Origin: an uncultured Clostridia bacterium
GTDB taxonomy: Bacteria; Bacillota; Clostridia; TANB77; CAG-508
Reading direction: 5' to 3'
Assembly (NCBI GenBank): GCA_934149075.1
Contig: CAKPDR010000012.1
Coordinates: forward strand, 1-50,049
DNA: 50,049 bases
Each line of letters begins with the position of its first letter. Positions within the stretch are counted from its first letter, which is position 1. A program made the translations under genes and the position numbers. Shown here in pieces: positions 1-8,355 of the stretch. The notes beneath the pieces are model-generated. The model made no database searches and was not told the origin of the DNA. It was given only the letters and a program-made list of their open reading frames with translations.

Positions 1-85
1 CTGGTAACAATTTTAACCACTTATGGGTGTCCCTACTGGTAAAGATTTTGACCACTTATGGGTGTCCCCACTGGTAATAAGGGTA
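1..85. repeat. 35-bp tandem repeats, end of a repeat element
   Basis: Two complete 35-bp units (1-35 and 36-70) and the first seven bases of a third (71-77) are visible, each starting CTGGTAA and ending GGGTGTCCC plus two bases. The same unit, in tandem pairs, forms the termini of the palindromic elements at 34013-34346 and 49909-50049. This stretch is therefore read as the right-hand end of another copy whose remainder lies outside the window. No gene is present before the spoIIIAH stop codon. Confidence 0.8.
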
Positions 86-87
86 AC

Positions 88-750
88 TTATTTTTTTGTC
101 ATAATATGTATATTTTCTACTTTAGCACTCATTTCCCTAGAAATTATATTTTGAATCTGAGCAATCTCATCAGCTTTAAGCTCTTCAGTCCCAACAATAA
201 CGCTAATACTATCAACATTCACAAAAATAACGCATTTATTAAAACCTTTTGTAGACATCAAATTTTCACATATCATTATTGCATTTTTTTCTTTATTCAA
301 ATCTGTAATTTGTTGCGTAACAATGGCTTTCTGTTCCTCTGATACATTAGAATTATTTAAAATTCCTTTATATGTTTCTAAAGTTTGAGAATACATTGTA
401 TCTCTTGATAATTTTGATTCTTGAAAATAATCATCTTTATTTGTAGCTGATGTTTCTTTAGTTTCTTGTTTATTTTCTTGATTATCCTGTGAATTAGCAT
501 TTTCACTCTTTGAATTATTTTCATTATCAGCTTTAGCATTATTTTTATCAGGCTTATCGTTTACAACTTCATTATTACTTACTAATGTAGCATCACCCAG
601 ATGCTCATCTGATGTTGTATTCTCACTTTCATTTCCAACACTAACTGTTTCTAATGTTTGAGTTTCATTAGATATATATGCCCAATACCCAGCAGTTACA
701 AGCATCAACGCTAAAACATAAATTACAACAGAACCTTTTTTCATTTTCAA
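88..750 (-). CDS. spoIIIAH: Stage III sporulation protein AH
   Basis: Forespore-engulfment channel component made in the mother cell; the family's C-terminal ring domain pairs with SpoIIQ across the intermembrane space. The sequence shows a short basic N-terminus, one membrane segment (roughly residues 8-25), a long low-complexity Asn/Glu/Lys-rich linker (about 35-105), then the conserved SpoIIIAH/FliF-like domain to the C-terminus. It is the last gene of the spoIIIA operon. The start is uncertain: GTG at 759 abuts the ribosome binding site, TTG at 750 has ideal spacing (8 nt) from GGAGG, and ATG at 744 is 14 nt away. I prefer 750. Identification is by overall pattern and operon position. Confidence 0.9.
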   Translation of the reverse strand: MKMKKGSVVIYVLALMLVTAGYWAYISNETQTLETVSVGNESENTTSDEHLGDATLVSNNEVVNDKPDKNNAKADNENNSKSENANSQDNQENKQETKETSATNKDDYFQESKLSRDTMYSQTLETYKGILNNSNVSEEQKAIVTQQITDLNKEKNAIMICENLMSTKGFNKCVIFVNVDSISVIVGTEELKADEIAQIQNIISREMSAKVENIHIMTKK

Positions 751-1363
751 TTTTCTCACCTCCCACTATTTTGAACCGCATTTCAAAAACTTGAATTTTA
801 TGTACTGCAAGTCCTGTAATTGCTTCAACAGCACTTACTATTGAAGATTTCACACTTGCATCTTTTGCACCTTGTGCAGTTATTATCGCCCCTTCTATTA
901 CAGGCATAACTACCTTTTCTGTAATAGGCTTATTTTCTCCACCTTCATCTGTATATGCAATCTCTTTTTTGCTTTCTATTTCTTTTACATCTTTACTGCT
1001 TCCTCCATCATTCTCTTTTGTTGTACTTTCAGATGTTGTTTCATTATACATTGCAACAACACTACTACTTTCAGAATATTTGATAAGTACTTTTACCTTT
1101 CCAACACCATCTATACTTTCTAATATATCTTCTAATTCTGTCTCTAAATCTTTTTGTTCTGTAACATTTGTAGTAGTTGTTTGAGCAAGTACTTTTGAAT
1201 TTTCATCCTTTTTATCTTTGCTTCCTTTACTACTTGAATTATTCCACATACTATTTATTATTAATACTGTTATTATTAATATTATTATAAATACAATAAT
1301 ATTCTCAATTTGTTTCTTTTTGTCATTTCCTTCTTCACTCTTTTTAAAGAATTCTTTAAGCAT
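668..1363 (-). CDS. spoIIIAG: Stage III sporulation protein AG
   Basis: Component of the SpoIIIA-SpoIIQ channel, a ring-forming membrane protein of the mother cell. It has one N-terminal membrane segment (about residues 22-40), a linker, and the conserved domain ending in the family's typical HKIQVFEM motif. ATG at 1363 is chosen because AAAGGAG lies just upstream; a longer frame to 1414 only translates a short palindromic repeat. The frame does not stop at the usual family end: about 30 extra codons run into spoIIIAH and overlap its signal-anchor region by more than 80 bp. The gene lies between spoIIIAF and spoIIIAH. Confidence 0.92.
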   Translation of the reverse strand: MLKEFFKKSEEGNDKKKQIENIIVFIIILIITVLIINSMWNNSSSKGSKDKKDENSKVLAQTTTTNVTEQKDLETELEDILESIDGVGKVKVLIKYSESSSVVAMYNETTSESTTKENDGGSSKDVKEIESKKEIAYTDEGGENKPITEKVVMPVIEGAIITAQGAKDASVKSSIVSAVEAITGLAVHKIQVFEMRFKIVGGEKIENEKRFCCNLCFSVDACNCWVLGIYI

Positions 1364-1381
1364 AACTTCTCCTTTCATAGT

Positions 1382-1412
1382 GGGAAATTTTGTACCGGGT
1401 ACATTTTGTCCC
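1382..1412. repeat. Short interrupted palindrome, copy 1
   Basis: The segment reads GGGAAATTTTGTACC followed by GGGTACATTTTGTCCC, so GTACC/GGTAC pair around a central G while the TTTT blocks face each other unpaired. It lies in the gap between the spoIIIAF stop and the spoIIIAG ribosome binding site. A near-identical copy lies inside spoIIIAA (5081-5111) and a decayed copy at 35001-35027. I read it as a small dispersed repeat of unknown function. Confidence 0.8.
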
Positions 1413-1420
1413 ATTTTTTC

Positions 1421-1918
1421 TTATTTAATACTAACCTTAATTTTGCTTTCCTCAATCTCATATTCTTCTGCAAGCATTTTGATTGTTTTAGCAAGTTGTC
1501 CTTCATCAACCGATCCTGTAATTCTAACATTTATCGAGTGTATGCCTGCATTATTCTTTTTTGTATCCAACTCTGCGTCTACAACACATTTTTCAACTAA
1601 AAAACCTGCTTCCTCAAATTTAGATATTGCATTATTTTTTAATTCCTCTAAATAAATTTTTTCAATTCTTTCATCCATTGAAGATTGATCAACTTCATAT
1701 TGAGATTTTGTTTCATATTTGTCTATATTATATTCTTCAACAGAAATCTTTTCTTTATTCTTAATAATAGGAGAAATTATATTAAATAACACATATACTC
1801 CTATAACCATTTGTATGTATTTTTTATTTTTGTTTTTCGGCAAAATCAATTCTATAATTGTAGCAACTATAACTGCTAATACAATTTGTTCTGCCCAAGA
1901 ACTAATAAATTCAATCAT
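1421..1918 (-). CDS. spoIIIAF: Stage III sporulation protein AF
   Basis: Membrane protein of the mother-cell/forespore channel. The N-terminus has two hydrophobic segments (about residues 8-24 and 33-50) separated by a Lys/Asn-rich loop, the hallmark of this family, then a soluble C-terminal domain of about 110 residues. Length 165 aa is slightly short but within range. It starts 5 bp after the spoIIIAE stop codon, so the pair is probably translationally coupled. Operon order matches Bacillus spoIIIA. Confidence 0.9.
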   Translation of the reverse strand: MIEFISSWAEQIVLAVIVATIIELILPKNKNKKYIQMVIGVYVLFNIISPIIKNKEKISVEEYNIDKYETKSQYEVDQSSMDERIEKIYLEELKNNAISKFEEAGFLVEKCVVDAELDTKKNNAGIHSINVRITGSVDEGQLAKTIKMLAEEYEIEESKIKVSIK

Positions 1919-1923
1919 TTACA

Positions 1924-3072
1924 TCACCTATACATCATTCCACTATTTGAAATTTTTACAACCATAGTTATTCCAATAATAAGTATTACTGATAGACTGC
2001 ATAAAATAGCGAGTAACAATTTGAATACTCCACTCATTTCGTCTAACAGTTTGACTATTTTTTCATCTGCAACAGGTTGTACTACAGCAGATGCTAAACT
2101 ATATATAATACTTAATGTTCCTATTTTTATGATTGGCATTATACATATTCCTATTATTACTATAACCCCTATAAAACCAACCGCATTTTTTAAAATCACG
2201 CCACATCCTAGTACACTATCAACAACATCACCTAGCACTTTTCCCACTACTGGAATTACACTTGACACAGCTGCTTTGGCAGTTTTTGCTGTTATTCCAT
2301 CAACACTACTACTTAGTGTTCCTTCTAAAGATACAACTCCTACAAATATAGTTAAAACAATTCCAAGAAACCACACTACACTTGATTTTAGGAATTTTGA
2401 TATTTTTTCAATTTGGATTCTTTCTGAAATTTTTGATATTATTGAAAATACTACTATAATTAAAACTACTGGTATTAATACATTTGCAATTATATTTCCA
2501 GTAAAATTGCTGATAAATAATATAATTGGCTCTAATACTGTACTTGTTGTAATACTACCTGTATATACCATCAAAGTTAAAAGTAATGGTATAAGTACAT
2601 TGATAAATCCTACTAAATTATTTGCAGTTTCTTGTACTAATTTTATTATTTCTGTAAAATTCGACATTATTAATGTGACTATTAATATATATTGAACAAA
2701 ATAAATTATTTGAGATACATTGTTATTTTCTAAACTATCTGTTATTGATTTTAATATTCCATGTATTACTATAATTACTAAAATACTTATTAAAACTTTT
2801 AAGCTTGAAGTTACTTCTTGTCCTAAAAGTTTAAGGATTTTTTTATATATTGTTTGATTGTTAATTTTTCCTTGTACCGCTTCATTAAACATATCTGTTA
2901 TACTTACATCTTCAAAAAAATCTCCAGTATATTCTTTTGCATCTTTTAAAAAACTGTTTATATTAAATTTTTCTTGTGTTGATGTCATTATTTCTTCATT
3001 TTCAGCAAATACTTGAGTTGGAAACATTAAGCTTATTAGTACTAGGATAAATATTAAAATTATTTTTTTCAT
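1924..3072 (-). CDS. spoIIIAE: Stage III sporulation protein AE
   Basis: Large polytopic membrane protein of the SpoIIIA complex. It begins with a signal peptide (about residues 1-22, ending near FAEN), has a soluble N-terminal stretch of about 60 residues, and then seven or more hydrophobic segments to the C-terminus, including a Gly-rich permease-like region. Length (382 aa) fits the family. It lies between spoIIIAD and spoIIIAF in canonical order. Its exact channel role is not known from sequence. Confidence 0.92.
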   Translation of the reverse strand: MKKIILIFILVLISLMFPTQVFAENEEIMTSTQEKFNINSFLKDAKEYTGDFFEDVSITDMFNEAVQGKINNQTIYKKILKLLGQEVTSSLKVLISILVIIVIHGILKSITDSLENNNVSQIIYFVQYILIVTLIMSNFTEIIKLVQETANNLVGFINVLIPLLLTLMVYTGSITTSTVLEPIILFISNFTGNIIANVLIPVVLIIVVFSIISKISERIQIEKISKFLKSSVVWFLGIVLTIFVGVVSLEGTLSSSVDGITAKTAKAAVSSVIPVVGKVLGDVVDSVLGCGVILKNAVGFIGVIVIIGICIMPIIKIGTLSIIYSLASAVVQPVADEKIVKLLDEMSGVFKLLLAILCSLSVILIIGITMVVKISNSGMMYR

Positions 3073-3092
3073 ACTAATCCTTTCCTTTAAGA

Positions 3093-3482
3093 CTAAGGTA
3101 AAATTTCTACAATTAGTTCCAATAAACTTGAAATTATCGGAATCGACATTGCAATAATGATTACTTTACTTCCTATTTCAATCTTACTTGCTATAGCTTT
3201 TTCGCCAGCATCTGAACAAATGCTAACAGCAAATTCTGTAATAATTGCTATTCCTGTTATTTTTAGTAATATCCCGAGAAATTGTTTATTAATATATGTC
3301 TTATCCGAAATTGATTTTAGTAAATTAATAATTCCTGTAAATTTCTCAATTATAAAAGCTAAAATTAATATGCCTGCAATTATAGAAACATATATTGTAA
3401 ATTCTGGCCTATATTGTTTTAAAATTATAATGACAACTAATGCAATTAAGCCTATTCCAATTATTTTTATTATTTCTTCCAT
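3093..3482 (-). CDS. spoIIIAD: Stage III sporulation protein AD
   Basis: Small polytopic membrane protein (129 aa) of the SpoIIIA channel. The start at 3482 (MEEIIKIIGIG) is chosen over an upstream ATG because GAAGGGA lies 9 nt upstream and the resulting length matches the family. Hydrophobic segments are visible at about residues 5-22, 28-47, 70-85 and 105-125. It follows spoIIIAC closely and precedes spoIIIAE. Confidence 0.93.
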   Translation of the reverse strand: MEEIIKIIGIGLIALVVIIILKQYRPEFTIYVSIIAGILILAFIIEKFTGIINLLKSISDKTYINKQFLGILLKITGIAIITEFAVSICSDAGEKAIASKIEIGSKVIIIAMSIPIISSLLELIVEILP

Positions 3483-3527
3483 TTTTCTCATTCCCTTCTC
3501 ATAAGATATTTTGGAAATGAAGAACAT

Positions 3528-3722
3528 TTATAAATTAAATAAAGTTCTAACAGTCTGAAACAGTGAACTTATTTCTTTAATTACCATTGATAATACTATA
3601 ACAAGACCTGCAAGTGTCGTCATCATTGCTTGATCCTCTCTTCCTGCTCTTACAAGAACTTGATGCAAAACAGCTACTAATATTCCAATAGCTGCTATTT
3701 TAAATAACAAATTTATATCCAT
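3528..3722 (-). CDS. spoIIIAC: Stage III sporulation protein AC
   Basis: Very short (64 aa) membrane protein with two hydrophobic helices (about residues 5-22 and 33-52) joined by the conserved RAGREDQA loop characteristic of SpoIIIAC. It is part of the mother-cell SpoIIIA complex. It sits directly upstream of spoIIIAD in the expected order, and its length is typical of the family. Confidence 0.94.
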   Translation of the reverse strand: MDINLLFKIAAIGILVAVLHQVLVRAGREDQAMMTTLAGLVIVLSMVIKEISSLFQTVRTLFNL

Positions 3723-3757
3723 CCCTTTATTCCTTTCTTTTCTAAGATATACCTCTA

Positions 3758-4282
3758 TTAAAATAATATAATAACAAATACAAGACCTGCTACTACTCCT
3801 AATGTTTTATACATTTTTTGATTTTTCTTTTTTTCCTCTTCAGCTTGTTCAATCTGAATATCTAAAAAATTTTGAGTCATTTCAATCTCACTAATTTGCC
3901 CTTCCACATCAGTTTGTCCAAGTAATTTGCCTAATTTTTTCAAAACATCTTTATCTTCTTGTTTTATGCTTATATCAGAATTTTGTATGCAGTTCTCCCA
4001 TACATCTTTTGTATGATAATATGTAATTTGATTTGCCATTTGTCCAAAAATTTTTTCTATTTCAGTCTCATTATCTTTTGATATTTGTTTAAAAATTTCT
4101 GCCAATGGCTCATATGTAAATTTTATTTTTGTTTTCATAATATTTAAAATATTTTTAAATTCTTTTAATTCCATTACTCTATTTTCATAACTTTTAGAAA
4201 TAAGCATTCCAATTCCTGTTGATAGTCCAAATATAAAAATCAACAATATGTATTTTACCACTTGCATTATAGATAATAACAT
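3758..4282 (-). CDS. spoIIIAB: Stage III sporulation protein AB
   Basis: Membrane protein with a type II secretion F-like fold in the SpoIIIA complex. An N-terminal hydrophobic segment (about 5-26), a helical cytoplasmic region of about 125 residues and a C-terminal hydrophobic segment (about 158-174) are visible. GAGGAG lies 7 nt before the ATG. The start overlaps the end of spoIIIAA by 16 bp, so the ATPase and this subunit are probably translationally coupled. Length 174 aa is normal. Confidence 0.92.
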   Translation of the reverse strand: MLLSIMQVVKYILLIFIFGLSTGIGMLISKSYENRVMELKEFKNILNIMKTKIKFTYEPLAEIFKQISKDNETEIEKIFGQMANQITYYHTKDVWENCIQNSDISIKQEDKDVLKKLGKLLGQTDVEGQISEIEMTQNFLDIQIEQAEEEKKKNQKMYKTLGVVAGLVFVIILF

Positions 4283-5157
4283 TTTGCATCTCCTCTTTTC
4301 TTTGAATTTAATAAAATTACTCTTTCAAATATATGTTTATCTAAAAGATTAGAAAGTTCAGGATTTCTTTTTATTTCATCAATATCTTTTCCATGCGCAG
4401 TAAAAATTCCTTTAACCCCTGAACACATTGCATAATCTATGGCATTTATATCCTCTAAACTTCCAATCTCATCACAAACAATAACATCTGGTGACATAGA
4501 ACGCACCAACATTCTCATTGCCTCTGGCTTAGGCATATTATCAATCACATCTGTTCTAATTCCAATATCATTTTGTGGTATTCCTTTATACATAGCAGCA
4601 ATTTCGCCCCTTTCATCAACAACACCAACAGTTTTACCTGTAAAACCTATAACTTTAATACCATTGCTTATATTTCTAACTATATCTCTTAATAATGTAG
4701 TCTTTCCACATCCTGGTGGTGAAACAATTAAAGTATTGTAAACACTATTATTTTCTAAATCAATTATGTCTTCTATTATCTTGTTACTACATCCTATTTG
4801 TTGCCTTGCAATTCTAAAATTCAAACTTGATATGTAATTTATATTTATAATTTGTCCATTATCTATTACTGCACTACCAACTATGCCTACTCTGTTTCCA
4901 CCTCTAATTGTTATATATCCATCACATATTTGCCTTCTATATGAATAAACTGAATTCTCACATACCTTTTCAAACGATTGTAATACCTCTTGCTGACTTA
5001 CAATGTATTCCATTAATTTTACTTCTTGTCCTATTTTTAATGCTAATGGTTTACTACTTCTAAGTCGAATTTCTTCAATTGGGACATTTTGTACCGGGTA
5101 CATTTTGTCCCTAATTGTTAATGGCAAATATTCTAATACAGTTTCTAATCCTGTCAT
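4267..5157 (-). CDS. spoIIIAA: Stage III sporulation protein AA (ATPase)
   Basis: Secretion-type AAA ATPase thought to energise the mother-cell-to-forespore channel. Walker A is PPGCGKTT and Walker B the hydrophobic stretch ending VIVCDEIG; the LR(S)SKPLAL region of the N-terminal domain precedes them. I place the start at ATG 5157 (MTGLETVLEYLP) because AAGGAG lies 6 nt upstream; an ATG at 5205 has no good site. About ten residues between PLTIRD and PIEEIRLR are encoded by the short palindrome at 5081-5111, apparently an in-frame insertion compared with the usual spacing of the family. First gene of the spoIIIA operon. Confidence 0.93.
   Translation of the reverse strand: MTGLETVLEYLPLTIRDKMYPVQNVPIEEIRLRSSKPLALKIGQEVKLMEYIVSQQEVLQSFEKVCENSVYSYRRQICDGYITIRGGNRVGIVGSAVIDNGQIININYISSLNFRIARQQIGCSNKIIEDIIDLENNSVYNTLIVSPPGCGKTTLLRDIVRNISNGIKVIGFTGKTVGVVDERGEIAAMYKGIPQNDIGIRTDVIDNMPKPEAMRMLVRSMSPDVIVCDEIGSLEDINAIDYAMCSGVKGIFTAHGKDIDEIKRNPELSNLLDKHIFERVILLNSKKRGDAKCYYL
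5081..5111. repeat. Short interrupted palindrome, copy 2, inside spoIIIAA
   Basis: GGGACATTTTGTACC followed by GGGTACATTTTGTCCC: the GGGAC/GTCCC ends and GTACC/GGTAC centre can pair, leaving the TTTT blocks unpaired. It is nearly identical to 1382-1412 and is read through in frame by spoIIIAA, giving the residues DKMYPVQNVP. The host gene shows no stop or frameshift. Confidence 0.85.
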
Positions 5158-5243
5158 ATTAGTCTCCTTAAATACATTTCTATCTTCATTTTGTGCAAAG
5201 AACAAAAGCGGACATTTATAGCATTAGTACCTATTATAGAAAA

Positions 5244-5272
5244 AAGAGCATATATTATATATATATGCTCTT
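5244..5272 (-). terminator. Intrinsic terminator after the 5300-6682 gene
   Basis: AAGAGCATATAT pairs with ATATATGCTCTT around a short AT loop; reading the minus strand the stem is followed by TTTTTT. It separates the acidic anchored-protein gene from the spoIIIA operon. No other feature is seen between 5158 and 5299 apart from the likely spoIIIA promoter region, which I could not resolve. Confidence 0.75.
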
Positions 5273-5299
5273 GATATTTATTTTAGAACTGATTTATAT

Positions 5300-6682
5300 T
5301 TATTGGTTCGCTGGACTTGAGTTTCTATAATCAATGTTGTATTTTTCTTCATCTGTTGTGTAGTCATCATCATCATTTGTGTATTCTTCTTCATCTGTTG
5401 TATCCTCTTGATCATTGCTTGTATAATATTCGTCCTCTTCATCATTTAAAAATCCAATTTTTTCATATATTGTCATTAACAAATCATTTAATTCTTCATC
5501 TGACGCGTCATTTAATATAGTTGCATTGTCATTATTAATTCCTTCTATTTCTAAATTTGTAGTAAAAGTATTTATATTTGTATAATTTAATGATATCTTT
5601 GTTTTATCTTCATAATTTTTTGTTCTTAAAGTTACTTCCATATTTTCTTCTACATTGTTTAATTCTGCTATATTTTTATATTGCATTTTAAAGTCTATTG
5701 AGACTTTTTCATCATCTTCTGATTCTACATTTACCTTCACTGCATATGTTAAATCTTCTTTGTTTTTTTCTTTTGTTATTTCCAATTGTCCTATCGTCTT
5801 GTTATCTTCGTCTTTTAAAGATGCTTCTACTTTTTTTAATTCTTTTGAATTTATATATACTTTTATGCACATTGTACTCTTTTCATTTGAATCTATATCT
5901 TTAATTTCATCTATCATATCATTAATATCTTCTTTAAATTCATCTTTGTCAACTGTATCGGAAATCTTATCTAATATAATATCATCATCACGTAAAGTTT
6001 CTAATATTTTTACTAATATTTCTGAAAATTTTTCTTCTGATATGTTCAATGTTATTACAATTTGCCCATTTATTTTTTCTTTATTAAATGAACTTTCTTC
6101 TAAATTTTCATCTAATATTGAAACATATCTCTTTTTTAATTTTGTTATTTCATCTTTTGTAAATCTTTTTTTATCAAAGTCAATTTTATCTGGTACTTCA
6201 CTTGAATCCATTTCAAATTTTTCTAATAAAGATTTTAAATTTTCGTTTTTTACTGCTATAAATTTATTACTTAATAGATTAGATTTTATTCCTATTTTAT
6301 CTCCATCGCGTCTAATTGTTATCGGAACATTTATTCCTGCTGATAAATTAGCTGTTACTGTCTGCTCAGCTAATTTCTTAGCATTATCTATTTTTCCTTC
6401 AAGTGTTATCTTACTATTATTTAACATTTGTAATGTTTCTTCATCTAATCTATCATCTTCACCTTTTGCTGTAATTTCAATTTTTCCATTATTTGTATAA
6501 GATTCATTTTCTTGTTTCTTTATATATTCTTCTAATTCTTCATCTTTTAGTCCATCAAATAAATATGATAAAAACAACTCCTTATTTGATTTGAATGCAT
6601 CTGTCGCAAAGTAAGCATATGCTCCTCCCACTCCAAGTAAAATAACTACTATGAGTATAGCTAATAAAATTTTCTTTTTCAT
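5300..6682 (-). CDS. Membrane-anchored extracytoplasmic protein, unknown function
   Basis: A 460-residue protein with one N-terminal membrane segment (about 5-26, uncleaved anchor or signal peptide) and a long Lys/Glu/Asp-rich extracytoplasmic region. It resembles the large clostridial lipoprotein-like families that carry repeated two-layer beta domains, but I recognise no named domain. The C-terminal ~60 residues are strongly acidic with repeated DEEEY/DDDDY motifs. A strong ribosome binding site (GGGGGG) precedes ATG 6682. It has its own terminator (5244-5272) and follows a terminator at 6726-6766, so it is probably monocistronic. A sporulation role is possible from its position only. Confidence 0.7.
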   Translation of the reverse strand: MKKKILLAILIVVILLGVGGAYAYFATDAFKSNKELFLSYLFDGLKDEELEEYIKKQENESYTNNGKIEITAKGEDDRLDEETLQMLNNSKITLEGKIDNAKKLAEQTVTANLSAGINVPITIRRDGDKIGIKSNLLSNKFIAVKNENLKSLLEKFEMDSSEVPDKIDFDKKRFTKDEITKLKKRYVSILDENLEESSFNKEKINGQIVITLNISEEKFSEILVKILETLRDDDIILDKISDTVDKDEFKEDINDMIDEIKDIDSNEKSTMCIKVYINSKELKKVEASLKDEDNKTIGQLEITKEKNKEDLTYAVKVNVESEDDEKVSIDFKMQYKNIAELNNVEENMEVTLRTKNYEDKTKISLNYTNINTFTTNLEIEGINNDNATILNDASDEELNDLLMTIYEKIGFLNDEEDEYYTSNDQEDTTDEEEYTNDDDDYTTDEEKYNIDYRNSSPANQ

Positions 6683-6725
6683 TTTTTATCCCCCTTTTTA
6701 ATATATTTATATTTTACTATAACAC

Positions 6726-6766
6726 AAAAAAACTGTCAATCTTTTTTAAAAATCGACAGTTTTTTT
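6726..6766. terminator. Bidirectional terminator below the yebC-family gene
   Basis: AAAAAAACTGTC at 6726-6737 pairs with GACAGTTTTTTT at 6755-6766. The stem is flanked by A and T runs so it can act on either strand; on the minus strand it follows directly after the YebC-family stop codon. Confidence 0.75.
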
Positions 6767-6769
6767 ATT

Positions 6770-7495
6770 TTATTCTTCCCAATTATGGTATACATCCATA
6801 ACATCATCTAATTCTTCAAGTCTATCAATTAGCCTTTCCATTTTCTCTTGTCCGGCTTCATCTAATGCAACTGTTGTTGTTGGAATCATTTGAACTTCGG
6901 CTTCTAAGAATGTTAAACCTGCTTCTTCAAGTTTTTCTCTTACATCTGAAAAGCTTGATGGTTCTGTTGTTATTTCATACACTTCTTCTGATGCATCAAA
7001 ATCATCTGCACCTGCATCTAATGCTAACATCATTAATTCTTCTTCATCCATAGTTGTTGAAGCTTTTTCTATTACTATTACTCCTTTTTTATTAAACATA
7101 TATGATACACAGCCAGTTGTTCCTAAATTTCCACCAGCTTTGTCAAATACATGTCTTACATCTGCTGCAGTTCTATTTCTGTTATCTGTATTTGCGTTTA
7201 CTATTACTGCAACTCCGTTTGGTCCATATCCTTCATATACTACTTCTTCATAATTTGCAGAGTTTCCTTCTCCTGATGCTTTTTTTATTGCATTATTTAT
7301 TGTATCATTTGGCATGTTTGCTGCTTTGCATTTTGCTATTACATCTTTTAATTTTGAGTTTCCAGCTGGATCTGGTCCTCCTTGTTTTACTGCTATTAAT
7401 AATTCTCTACCTAGTTTTGTAAATACTTTTCCTCTAGCCGCATCTGCTTTTCCTTTTTTTGCTTGTATATTGTGCCATTTGCTGTGTCCACTCAT
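6770..7495 (-). CDS. YebC/PmpR-family regulatory protein
   Basis: Member of the YebC/TACO1 family, known as a DNA-binding regulator in some bacteria and as a ribosome-associated factor relieving stalling at proline runs in others. The N-terminus MSGHSKWHNIQAKKGKADA is the family signature, followed by three mixed domains; 241 aa is the typical length. The start at 7495 is set by this signature and by GAGGAGGAG upstream. The gene is preceded by an AT-rich gap (7496-7702) without recognisable features and followed by a strong terminator. Confidence 0.93.
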   Translation of the reverse strand: MSGHSKWHNIQAKKGKADAARGKVFTKLGRELLIAVKQGGPDPAGNSKLKDVIAKCKAANMPNDTINNAIKKASGEGNSANYEEVVYEGYGPNGVAVIVNANTDNRNRTAADVRHVFDKAGGNLGTTGCVSYMFNKKGVIVIEKASTTMDEEELMMLALDAGADDFDASEEVYEITTEPSSFSDVREKLEEAGLTFLEAEVQMIPTTTVALDEAGQEKMERLIDRLEELDDVMDVYHNWEE

Positions 7496-7702
7496 TTTTC
7501 TCTCCTCCTCTTTAAATTTCATTTTATATTGTATCATATTTTTTTCAGTTTGTGTAGCTTTTTTTAAATATTTTTAAATGCTCAGGTATAAAACTTCTAT
7601 ACATTATAAATGTATTTGTACTAATACCATTTTTTTCATATATTTTTATAACTAATCTACATCTGTTTAAATTTGTATAGTGTCACATCTTTCATAATAC
7701 AT

Positions 7703-8263
7703 CTAAATAATTCCTAAATGTTCTAATAATATTTTTACTCCCATAAATATTAAAATAAATCCTCCAACTGTTTCTGCTCTTCTTTCATATCTATCTCCAA
7801 ATTTATTTCCGATTTTAACACCAATTATTGATATTGCAAAAGTAACTATTCCTATTATTATTGCTGAAATCCAGATATTTACTTGTAAAAATGCAAATGT
7901 TATTCCTATTGCTAATGCATCTATACTTGTTGCTATTGCTAAAATTGACATAGTTTTAAAATCCACATTATCATTACAATTTTCGGAATTGTTTGCAAAT
8001 GCTTCTTTTAACATATTTCCACCTATTGCAACTAATAATACAAAAGCAATCCAATGGTCTATATGCGTAACAAGGTCTTCAAACGTTGAACCTAATAAGT
8101 ATCCTATTATTGGCATTAATGCTTGGAATATCCCAAAATATAATCCTACTATTATTGCTTTTTTCCAATTCATTTTTTTCATTGATAATCCTTTGCATAT
8201 TGATACTGTAAAAGCATCCATTGCCAATCCTATTGCTATTAATAAAATTTCTAATATAGACAT
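7703..8263 (-). CDS. mntP: Manganese efflux pump MntP family
   Basis: Inner-membrane Mn(II) exporter. The 186-aa sequence has six hydrophobic segments arranged as two three-helix repeats, with the conserved acidic residues in AMDAFTVS (about 15-22) and SIDALAIG (about 113-120), the family's metal-binding signature. GAGGAGCG lies upstream of the ATG. The short AT-rich gap above the gene (8264-8355) shows no yybP-ykoY riboswitch that I can recognise. Confidence 0.9.
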   Translation of the reverse strand: MSILEILLIAIGLAMDAFTVSICKGLSMKKMNWKKAIIVGLYFGIFQALMPIIGYLLGSTFEDLVTHIDHWIAFVLLVAIGGNMLKEAFANNSENCNDNVDFKTMSILAIATSIDALAIGITFAFLQVNIWISAIIIGIVTFAISIIGVKIGNKFGDRYERRAETVGGFILIFMGVKILLEHLGII

Positions 8264-8355
8264 TTTTATCGCTCCTCACATAGTCCTGAAAAATATTATA
8301 TATTTTTCTTTCACTTCCGTATATTTGTATTATTTTACTATCCTCTGTATAATTA

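Noticed and set aside
1..85. CRISPR repeats
   Set aside because: The 35-bp units are directly adjacent without spacers and belong to the palindromic element.
1886..2695. 269-aa plus-strand ORF
   Set aside because: Antisense shadow of spoIIIAE.
5655..6500. 281-aa plus-strand ORF
   Set aside because: Antisense shadow of the anchored-protein gene with a low-complexity Ser/Phe translation.
8264..8355. yybP-ykoY manganese riboswitch above mntP
   Set aside because: The gap is under 100 bp, AT-rich, and lacks the paired conserved loops.
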